Shown piece by piece: positions 42,808-54,800 of a stretch of 64,000 nt of DNA. Every line of letters starts with the position of its first letter. The stretch's first letter is position 1. The notes beneath the pieces were generated by a model that saw only the letters and a list, made by a program, of their open reading frames with translations, was not told the DNA's origin and did not search any database. Source of the DNA: Mytilus trossulus (lineage: Eukaryota > Mollusca > Bivalvia > Mytilida > Mytilidae); contig NC_086374.1 in assembly GCF_036588685.1 (NCBI RefSeq), forward strand, positions 33,038,886 to 33,102,885, read 5' to 3'. The translations under genes and the position numbers were made by a program.

Positions 42808-45800
42808 CTGAAAATTTAATTTATAACTATCTTTGTATCATATTTATCATTTATAGTGCATATTTGCAATAAAACATTCTATCTTAGTAAATTATAAAGC
42901 TCAAAGGTCAAATTATTAAAACAAAAATTTGATTCAACTTTAATTTCATATTTTTAATTAATGTCTCTCCCAAAAGTTAATATTGTTATATCGTGTCAGT
43001 CTGTATTGTTTTTTTGTTTATTTGCAACATAACTTCCGATCTGAATCTCTTTTGGGTTTGCTTGATGCGCAATATTACAGGCACACTAGTTATTTTTATA
43101 GATACATAATTGTTTGTTTTGTTTGATGTTTGTTTTAAACCCGAAAACCATCACTAATATTGCAAGACGAAAGTTTCTGGTTGTTAACCATCGTTTTATT
43201 TTCCCATAACATTAAAAGGAAGAATTTGCATTGCAAAATATGTCAGAAACTTATCATTCTCAGGTGCTATTTAGCATTTTTCCTCAGAAGATATTAAGTT
43301 TTTTTTCCAATTCAATTCAATATTTTATTTAAGTCTCATCTCTCAATAATATATAATACAACATTACATTAAATGTAAAAATATATAAATATAAAAAGAG
43401 AACCATTCTGTACAGACTTACAAGAGACATAACATATGGACAAACATAATCTTTACAATTACTAACTTATTTAATATTTGCACCTAACTTACATTTTGAG
43501 TAATTGCCCCAACAACATAAGGAGCAATAATCCCTGGTACACTAGCTCCCATATTGGTGATTCCAAATAACGTTCCTGCAAACTTTGGTGCAATATCACC
43601 GTGATTAATGAAAAAGGAACTAAATTGAAAACCACAAAACGCCATAGACAATGTGAGTAGCACGACCGCTTCTGTTTGTTTAAAACAGTCCATATATCCT
43701 AGTATTACAAGAAAAATGGCGGGAACAAACATACCTGCAATAAATAATAGAAACTATCAGGATAAAATAAAGCTCTTATTCGCTGACATTTTTAATGCTA
43801 AAATATGGCCAGGTAAACGTTATTTTGGTGGTATTTCTGTTTTCATGAAAGTTTCGCATGCATTTTGGAAACTCGTTCAATGGCATCCGAATATTGTAAA
43901 ATCATAAGCATTCGACTTTTAGAGATGACATCGATTTTAAACTAGAATAGAGGTACACAGGTATAAGGGAACGACCAATTAACTTCGCCGGAAAGGGGGC
44001 GGGGTATGAGTTTTCCCTAAAAAAACATATTCTGATCCCCAATTTGATGGGAAAAAATATTGTGAACAAACAGATGACCAATAGAATATTCTGAATATAG
44101 ATTTCCCCCAAAACCTTATAGTATTAAATTTAAAAGTAAAGGGTTATCAAAGGTACCAAGATTATAATTCAGTACGCCAGACGCGCGTTTCGTATACATA
44201 AGATTCATCAAAATAGTTATAATGCCAAACAAGTACAGAGTTGAAGAGCATTGAGGACCCAAAATTCCCAAAATGTGTGCCAAATACGGCTAAGGTAATC
44301 TAATTATCTATTCCTGGGATAAGAAAATCCTTAGTTTTTCGAAATATTCAAAGTTTTGTCATAGGAAATTTATTAAATAAAGATTATATGATTGATATTC
44401 ATGTCAACACCGAAGTGCTGACAAGAACTTTTATTAAGAAGAACATATGACCAAGAGACTGAGGTTAACAGAACTAGACTCTTACCTATCGAACAACATA
44501 GTTTACGTGTAGCACCAATGGAAAGTATCTCTCTAGCTATGAAGAAATCGGCGAAAATTCCAGCAATTATTATAAAAACCCAAAATAACAAGTAGGGTAT
44601 CATAGAAAACACTCCGTTCTGAAATAAAAAAAAATCAAAACATATATCAAGAAACACATTATTAGTAATTGGATGCTCTAATGAGAATAAACTACTGAGC
44701 TGTGAGCTATCTATGTTCCGATGTCATATAATTTGTAAATACTGTCTCATTTATACATCGGGAAGAAATTTTCAAAGGTGTCCGCGGGTCTCCCGACGGT
44801 CTGTAAAGCAATGGTGTTAAACAGTTGTGAATTTTGAAAATCAAATATAAAGTTTTTACACATATTCCAATTTGTATTTTGTATGATGTTTGTATTATAT
44901 TTCATTTTAGTTTTCTTTCTTTTTCTATGTTACATGTATGTATTGTTTAAGTTTAGAGCTTTACATGTCACTCAGGCTATTTAAAGACTATGAGAAACTC
45001 GAACACAAAGTATGCGCCAAACCAGTGATAAGTTTAATTTTGAACTGAAATGTTCAAAATAAAGCAATAATTTTAATAAAAGTAATGAAATGTATGACTT
45101 TTATTCTACTTACCGACTTAATATCAAACTTTAAAACTTCTTTCATATATGTAGGCATTTGCGTCAACAACATATAAGCACCATAGTTACCACACGCATT
45201 AGCTATAAGTATTGCCCACATAGCACCAGACGTCAAAATACTTTTCCAAGGTTTCGCTGTATGCTATATGAAAAAAAATCAAGATAACAACAATTAGTCT
45301 TAAACTACAGAGACATGCTATTTTGGTACTTCCGTTAAATAAAGTACGTAGTTTGACTGTTACACTTACAGTTTGTCTGAAAAACAATCTGTTCATGGCA
45401 GAACTTTGGTTGTGACTCCCTTAAGTGAAGTTAAGCTTAGATGGTTTTGTTTAATCTTTACAGAACCAAGTGTGTCGATTATCTTTTCATTCGCATACTA
45501 CTATCTCGTCTTACTAATGATGTCCATTTCTTTTTCGATTGTCAATAACTTTTTTGTTTAAACTTTGCACATTATCATCTCGTTTTCGTAAATAGTATGC
45601 CGATTACTTTTTTGTTTGCACACTAGAATCTGGTCATCAGAGTGTCAGTGGCGGATCCAGAAATTTTCATAAGTGGGGGCCCACTGACTGACCTAAGAGG
45701 GGGCCCGCTCCAGTCACGCTTCAGTGACTCCCTACATACGCAACCAAATTTTTTCCCAAAAATAGGGGGACCCGGGCCCCCTGCCCCCCTAAATCTGCCA

Positions 45801-48800
45801 ACATGTGTGTCGATTATTTCTTCGTTTGCACATTAGTATCTCGTCATACCATGTGTGTCGATTATTTCTTCGTTTGCACATTAGTTTATCGTCAAACCAT
45901 GTGTGTCGATTATTTCTTCGTTTGCACATTAGTATCTCGTCATACCATGTGTGTTGATTATTTCTTCGTTTGCACACTATTAAATCGTCATACTAAATGT
46001 GTCGATTATTTCTTCGTTTGCACATTAGTATCTCGTCATACCATGTGTGTCGATTATTTCTTCGTTTGCACATTAGTATCTCGTCATACCATGTGTGTCG
46101 ATTATTTCTTCGTTTGCACATTAGTATCTCGTCATACCATGTGTGTCGATTATTTCTTCGTTTGCACATTAGTATCTCGTCATACCATGTGTGTCGATTA
46201 TTTCTTCGTTTGCACACTATTAAATCGTCATACTAAATGTGTCGATTACTTGTTCGTTTGCACACTAGTATCTCGTCTTACCACGTATGTCAATTACTTT
46301 TTCGTTGGCACACTTATATCTCGTCTCACCAATTGTGTCAATTACTTTTTTGTTTGCACACTAGTATCTCGTCTTAAGATTTGTGTCAATTATTTTTTCG
46401 TTTGTACACTAGCATCTCGTTATCTTACCAAGTGGGTCAATTACTGTTTCGTTTGCACACTACTGTCTCTTCCTACCAAGTGGGCCGGTTACTTTTTCGA
46501 TTGCACATTAGCATCTCGTCTTACCAAGTGAGTCGGTTACTTTTTTCGTTTCTTCACTATTATCACATTGTCTTACCAAGTGTTTCGATTACTTTTACAT
46601 ATTTTTTATCTTACCGTATGAAGATGCTGATCATCTGGATCTTCGTCGTCGCCAAGGGAATGCAATATATATTTCTTTTCTATATCTGTTATACCTGGCA
46701 TTTCCTCGGGAGAATCTCGAACAAAAACTATCCATACAATACACCATACAAATGATACAGCACCTTATTATGAAGAAGGAAATGTCAATTACAAAAAGAG
46801 TATCTATAAACAGACAATAATATACATTGACACTAAACACAAAAAATCAAATTGCAACCAAAGTTTGTATGAAGAAATATAAACTGCACATGCAAAGAGA
46901 TTAATATTTGAAATATGTATACTACTACATTAGTTACATTCAATATTGCAGTCTTCGACAAATATTGAATTTACGCATCCGAATCTTCCTGCTACAGATA
47001 CAAAAAAATGTTTGAAGCTAAATCTTAAAGACGAGACAAGAGAAACATTCGATGCACTTTTCTTGATTTACCTTTATAAGGAAAGCTCACAGTCAAATTT
47101 AAGTTTTGAAAGCAAAAGATGATTTTAAGTATATGAAATGGAAGAAATAAAAACAAAAGATTCACTTGTTCTGTATAAAACAAAACAAACAAACACACAT
47201 TTGTTTTTAAAGAATTCGAAACAGTGTTTGCCATATATTTGCAACTTTTGAAGCAAATAATGATTTTGTTAATCAAGCTATATAAGCATAATTTCTAAGA
47301 CTGAAAATACCTTTTAAATTATTCCTCCGATTGATAAAATTGAAACAGGTTGTCATAACTATTGTTAGGAACTTGCTTTGATTACGTTCAAAACGTAACA
47401 ATAACAAAAAGAAGTTTTTGTAACGTTGGACACTAATTCGCAACATGCTAATGCTAAGGTGAGTAAGGTACTGGTCCTATTATATAAGACTTCGAACTTT
47501 CCGAAGTTTCAACATAGAGAATAAAAAAAAATATTCGATAAAAACGTTGAATGCAAATAACAGACAATAGACAATATTTTATTGGCACAAACGCATTTAC
47601 AATAAATGGTAATGACCGAATGGATAAACAATTTGCTATACATGGTAGTAACCTCCGAAGTCTTATATTATAGGTCTAGGTAAGGAACCGATTAATTACT
47701 AACGTAACAATTATATTTGTGTAGAATTCACGCCTATATAATAAAATTATAGCACATTTAGTTTGACTTTCTCACCTAAAACATAATATATCGAAGGCCA
47801 TCCACCATCAAAGCCGTAGGCACACAATAAACTACCAATGGGGAAAGCTAGGGCATTTCCAAGCTGGCATCCTGTAAAAATACGTCATAGTTAAAGGCTC
47901 TACGTAAATGAATTGATAACATTTGACAAACTAAATTTCAGATGGCTTTATTTCAACCTATCCCCTTAAGTTTTAAAATATTTCACTGTGTAGTGTAGTT
48001 TGGTACATGAAGATATTTGCAAGTAGGCCAATCAAAATCAAACGATTGCTTGTCCATTTTTCCATCTAATTAGAATCATCCATCTCGCTGAAAATGCACC
48101 AGCTATTATATATTAGGGATGTTTGAGTGAATGAAAAACATTTAAAATAAATGGTGCTTATAATTTTATTGAAATCTGAAATAGGCGTGAATAGTAACGG
48201 TCTTTAAACTTATTTAAATTAGATATAAATCTACCCGTAATAATCCAGAACATTGGAAAAACAAATTAAACGAACATACTAGTAACAGAACATACAGTAT
48301 AAATAATAAATAGCAATTTCCGATACGGCTGTATTAGTTGTCAAAGGTATCAGGATTATAATTTAGTACGCCAGACGCGCGTTTCGTCTACATAAGACTC
48401 ATCAGTGACGCTCATATAAAAAAAAGTTATAAACCAAACAAATACAAAGTTGAAGGGCATTGAGGATCCAAAAATTCCAAAAAGTTGCGCTAAATACGGC
48501 TGAGGTAATCTATGCCTGGGATAAGAAAATCCTTAGTTTTTCGAAAAATTCAAAGTTGTGTATTAAATATTTCTTGCAGCTACTGACAGAAGCTTAATAT
48601 ATTGGCGGCTGTACTTATGAGAGATAATTAAATACCATTATATACACAAGCGTCATGAAAATTAAAGGTAGACACGATCTTATAATCGTGTTTTGATATA
48701 AGAATTTGAGAATCATGTTAAATCTCCAAAAACATACCAGACGCAATAATTAAACAACTATTATAGCATATTATCAGTTATCAGTAATTCAATTCACGTT

Positions 48801-51800
48801 AATTGCATCAGAACTATAGTAGAAAGTTTATAATGGAGCTATGATAGTATGCCTGCGTTTTTCTGTTGAAATTTACCGTTAATCCTTTACCTCCAAATGA
48901 AAATCCCACTAATCTACTTCTTTCTTCCGGAGGAGACCATTTTGCCCACAAAACCTGTGCCCCGGGATACATAGTTGCCTGAAGTATGCCATGAAAAATA
49001 AGATTATTGTTTTTTATATATAAAAAAAACCAAAACATTACAATATAATAAGTGCAAGTATTTGTATACAAATACAGAAAAAAAGTCGATGTAAAAAGTA
49101 ATCTATTGCATAAATTAATTCACCAGTTGCAAACGTTATCACAGCACATCTGTGATTTATTTATTCAAAAAGTATTACTTGTTGAAAATTGTTCGATTTT
49201 TTGTGAAAAGTTTGCCCTTATCTATCTTTGCCTTTTTCTTAATCACTGCGGAATGGTTTAGAGTTGTCTCAGAGGCTATTATACAAAAAAAATATCTATT
49301 CTTTAGTTTATACAAAGTTATTTGTAAAGAGAACCACCACCACTTAATCATAATGTATGTTTTAGTTTATTTGTTTGTTTGTAAGCATACGTCTATAGAA
49401 CAGTCAATTGCATGATTTTCATCGTAAATAGTCTAAAGTTGTGTTTTCGGAACATCAAGATTAGTGACAAGTCACATACTCAAAAAAGGTGCCAAGATAA
49501 AAACATATTTGACCAGGTGGCTAGTTTTCAGAATGCTGTTTTCTCATCAAAAACATAGATTTAAGGGAACTTTACTGCATGCAATTAAATGATTTTAAAA
49601 ATATCGAATTTGAAAATTGAATATAGACACGGTCTTAATAAATACCAAATTCACATTTTTAAAAAGGGTGCTGAATATTTTCATCATTTCCCGCAAGACA
49701 GATTTGATACAATTCATGACCGCTTTGTGATATGGTTAGATTTTCAAAAATATATTCACTTGCACAGGAAATGTATGTTTGCCACTGGAATACATTTAAT
49801 AGTTGTTTTTCCATGTATTATATCAATATTCTAACCTGTGTGTCGTTACTTTTGTTAAGTAGAGAAGGAGTTAATTGTAGAAAAAAATGGCGTTCACTTT
49901 TTTTCAATATACGCGGAATATCCTACTCTCTACATTGCCGTCGTTAAGAAACGCAAGAGAAAATTGTACTTACTTCGCCCACACCAATAAATACTCTACA
50001 AACAGTTAGAAGATATGGACTTATTCTGGCACATATAGGTGTAAGTAGTGTTAGTGTTGATACTAGTATCATTCCTATTGAAATAATAAGCCGAGGTCCA
50101 AATCTTTCTGCCAACCATCCTCCAGGAATCTGTAGAAAGGTGTAACCCCAGAAAAATGCACCAAGTATCACACCTTGCAGTTGTTTGTCCCAGAAAAATT
50201 CTCCCTTCTAAAGAATAGGATAGAAATAAAACAATACCAACAGCTGTGGAAATGACTATGACGACGAGTTACAGAGCTCCATTACTATATGTATGGATAA
50301 CACAAAATAGTCTCACTATCTGTTTACATCATATTTCACATAGTATAATTCAGAGACACTACTTTAGTTAGTGTTACCAATAATATATTTGTCATATGTT
50401 GAAATAAGTTTTTAGTCATTTACTATACTTCTTTATAATTTGTCAGTCTTTTTTTTTTTGGTCATATAACTCTTCTCAACTGTATCGGTTTATTCATTCT
50501 GGACTTTCATGTTTTCTGCTCTAAGTGTTCCTGATCATGCTGATGAAGGTAAATCCATAATAGCGATTCGGACCTATACAATTTTTCACGTGTTGTTTTC
50601 ATTTTTTTTGTCTGTATTATTTTATGGTTACCTGTAAAGCCTAATTTAAAAATAAACCTCAGACACCAGTCAACACTGACAATTTGGTACCGGTAATTCG
50701 TTGATTTTTCATATACATTAAATGAAATGGAAAGTAAGTATTTCTTCATATTTTATAAACGTATTCAGGATAGGGATTATTTATTTGCTTTAATAAGAAG
50801 AAAACAAAATGAAAGCAACACTTTATGAATTACGACTAAAGTGCTTTTCTTAATTTACATTCATTAGGAATAGTCAATGCCAAATAATTCAAAGCCTAGA
50901 ATCAGTTGAAGTTTTAAGTTGTGATTCTAGTATTATAAGAAGCAGGTTTGACAAGCTATAAAACCAGGTTCAATCCACCATTTTGTTCTTAAAATGTTCT
51001 CTTCTAATAAAGCGATATGGCAGTTGTAATCTACAGGCCTTTTCTATGAATGTTGGTGTTTGCTTTTGTTTTACTTCAGTGTTCTGTTGTTCCGTTGTTT
51101 TCCTCCTATAGTTCATGAGTATCCCTCAGTTTTGAGTTTGTTACCCGGATTTGTTTATTAATCGAATTATGACGATTGAACAACGATATACTACTGTTGC
51201 CTTTATAGATTGTTTTCATATTTCTTTAACAAAATAATTACTGTTACATGTATTTTTTTGAAAACGAATAAAGGTAATCAGAAAACCTAATGGGTTTAAC
51301 TCGTATATCACTTATTGTATTGATTCTAGGTTTTAATTTTGTAAATTGCAACTAAATACAATCATGAATATTTGAAAGCTGAGAGGGGGATCAATATCCA
51401 ATACAACTATGTAACATTGTTTTTTTGTTCTGTTGCAGTGAATATACACATGTGTTTATGATAATTCTCAGAATCACCAATTCACGACACGTATTGATAT
51501 CAACAATCCACATTTGATGGTATTACTATATTTTTAATTTTTGAATTACTGCATTTATGCACAGCTCTGAATTATTTAATTTAGGACAATGGTCAAATAA
51601 ATTATTATGGGGATGCCATTCTCCGTAATGCCGAAAGAGAATACCATCAAAGTGCATTTTCAGCAACATCTAGTCTGAGAATGATAACATATCACAAAAA
51701 GGCACATTTCTTAATAGAGGCACATAGACCTATGACTGACATTTAAAGTATATAGTAATTTGTAATTAAGTAGCAATATATGTATTGACCCCATGTGTTT

Positions 51801-54800
51801 TATAATGTTTTATGTTCATTTTCTATATTTAAGTGATAAAGGATGTTATTTCTCATGCCGTATACGGGACAGCAGCTAATATTTGGAAATGTATCATTTT
51901 CCAAAGTTTCGTATTTGGTAGGCCTTTTGTACGATATATTTTTTGTTTCGTTTTGTTTTCAAAATCTACATAATACATATTAGATCCACAATCAGTATTA
52001 ACAGTGGATAATTTGTTTTATTTATGGCCTGTGATAATAACCTCCCATCTTCGCTAGCCAAGGGTTACGATCCACTTACCTCCTGAAGAATAAAGTGAAT
52101 CGTAACCCTTGGCTAGCGAAGATGATTACCTCTTAGCAACCCGATTTGGTAGCTTGTGTGATCATTCATCTTTCAGGAAGCGGATTATGATAGGTTAAGA
52201 GCTAATTTCCTTATGTTTTTAGAATTAAGACTTCGGTTAGCTTGCTTGCTTTGTTTGTATAGATGTTTACTCAATCATTGTATTTAAGATTGACATCTGT
52301 AAACTGTACGAGCATTTGGAAATTAGCTCTAAAACTTTGACAAAGTACAACCGAATTGAATTGAATTTTTTGTCTTAGCAAAATTCTAAACTTGATACGT
52401 CATGAGAAGAAAAAAAAAGACTAGGATACAATGAATATTTACTAGACATATGCTGTATCGTCTTCAGTTTTTGTATGGTATATTTTAATTGTCTTTTTCT
52501 TGATGTTTTGCTAAACGAGTCAATCAAGTCGCAAATAAATAGCTTTCATAATGGGCAAAAGATCTGTTATTTTTGTTTTTTTATTTTATTTTTGGAATCA
52601 GTTTGTTTGACTTAGTTAAACAAAAAACAAAAATTTTAAATGAAAAAAGTAAACAATCAAGAAATTCGAATTTTTTAATGCGAAATATTGGACAAAGTCA
52701 CATGCGTGTCCTTACCAAATACATTATACATCCATATTCCAAAACGAAAATACATGTGTCGCTATTTGATGACATTTAAAGTGACTTTGTAGTTGTACTC
52801 ACCAGAGTTGATGTTGACAGTGCCACTGGGCACTGTTTGGTTGTACTTCTCATGATCACTGTACTTGTTTCGTCCTCGGAATGTGTATATAAAGTTCCAT
52901 TAGAAGTAAAGTTAGAACTTATATTGTATATAAATGAACTATTGTCGAGTGTTTGGCCCTTGTTCGTAGAATGTCCATGTTTTACCATACAAACAATTGC
53001 TATACTGAGATTTACCCGTTGAGCATAAAGACAGAAAAATCCACAAAAGCATACTACAGATAAACATAAACGTTTAGATGTCCACCATGGAACTGAAAAG
53101 GAAATAAAAACATATCCTTCAAATTGAACTAATTCGTAAAGTGACATGACGGAAAAGACTTTTATTGTTGGTTTTATTTTTGCTTGCCAAAGAAGATAAT
53201 CATTGTATGAAACAAATTTTATAGATATTTATCTTTTTTACGAATCGATGTTTTTTCGTCATGTTATTTTTTAGTTTTTTTTAATATAAATTCATTTCTA
53301 TCTTCATAGAATTTCAAAGAAGGAGAGATTCAAGTTATAATATAATTCAAATTGTATAGTATGCTCACGATGCGTATACTATCATATTGTTGATATCCAA
53401 TATTATATATTTTACTGGCAATATGAGGTATTTGAGGCCAATAAATCTTCCAGACAATATGTCGTATTTTTATGTTTGTATTATTTGCTTAAATTTAACA
53501 CTTTTCTATACATTTATTAACCTTCACATTAGCACACATATTTAAAAAGACTCGCCAAGCTATAATCATATGACAAATAAAGTAAAACATGCTGGGTTTT
53601 TTTTTTGGTTCGTTCGATTCAATTTTATATGTTACTATTTGTCATTTGTCACTTGTCACTTCTGTATTATGTTGAAATTATATACTTTAAAAAATAGCAG
53701 TGAACCTTGTTTTTCTTCACTTGATAAAATAAAATTGAGAATGGAAATGGGGAATGTGTTTAAGAGACAACAACCCATAGAAAACACAACAGCAGAAGGA
53801 AGTAACAAAACGTGTAGACAAATTAATTTTCAGCTTCTTAAATTCAGTAAAATTTGATTAAAAAGTGGAAATAGTAGACATTTATAGCTAAATCCAATTT
53901 GTCATTGTCAAAGCAAAATGAGACAGAGACAATTTGCGGAATTTGATACAATAAAGGTAAAAACTGACTCTCTAACTTCGAAAAGAAATAGGCGTTTACA
54001 ATACATCAACTACACACAAAATCAATACTGCTAGAAAATAATATAAGACGAGAAAAAAAAATAAAAAAAAAATAAATGAAAACGAACATTCCATTAACAA
54101 CATCTATAATGACAGCTTTAGGGTCTTACTCCTTCTGGCATAGTGTTCCTCGGCTGTAAAATACGATTTGATAAATTAAAAAGTAATAAAATAAAGAGTG
54201 GTATGTAAAATATCTTCATAATTCTAAGTTAATTGTGGAGGCTATCATCACTAGAAAGGGTTTTACTGCCGGGCAATAGAAGTGCAGGGCAAACCATACT
54301 TATACACTCCATTCAACTTTTTGGTCTTTTAGAATATAATCTTTGGTCTTGACAAGAAGATACATAATAGTATTACTGACAGAACGAAAATTATTAATAG
54401 GCGATGTTCTAGGTTAACGCATTTTGGAAAAAAGAGATTATATTGATATAAAAAAGCGATGTTATGGGTTACTACATTTTAAAACAAGAGGCTCTTAAGA
54501 GACTGAATCGTACAATTCCATTTCCTTTGCTAAACTTTTTCATCAATGATTATTTTTGGTTTTCAATATATAATAATGAGTGCCTTAAAAATGCCATTTT
54601 AATATTTTTGTATCTGTCATATTTTCTTCAAAAGCAAATAAATGCATTTTACCATTATGTTCCATTTATGTTTATTGACATAAAGTAAGCAAACTAGATA
54701 AATAAAAACGCCTTCCAAAACCAATAACAACAACAAGATAAACAAATTTAAAAAAAAAAACTGTCTTTAAATGATAATATAACTCCTATAGGGGTCATTG

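Noticed and set aside
45803-46531. 242-codon plus-strand frame of repeated MCVDYFFVCTLVSRHT units
   Set aside because: It is the 48-bp minisatellite read through; every unit is open in several frames, it lies in an intron on the opposite strand, and no start, splice or domain supports a gene.
45806-46580. CRISPR-like regular repeat spacing
   Set aside because: Units are contiguous without unique spacers and the DNA is eukaryotic.
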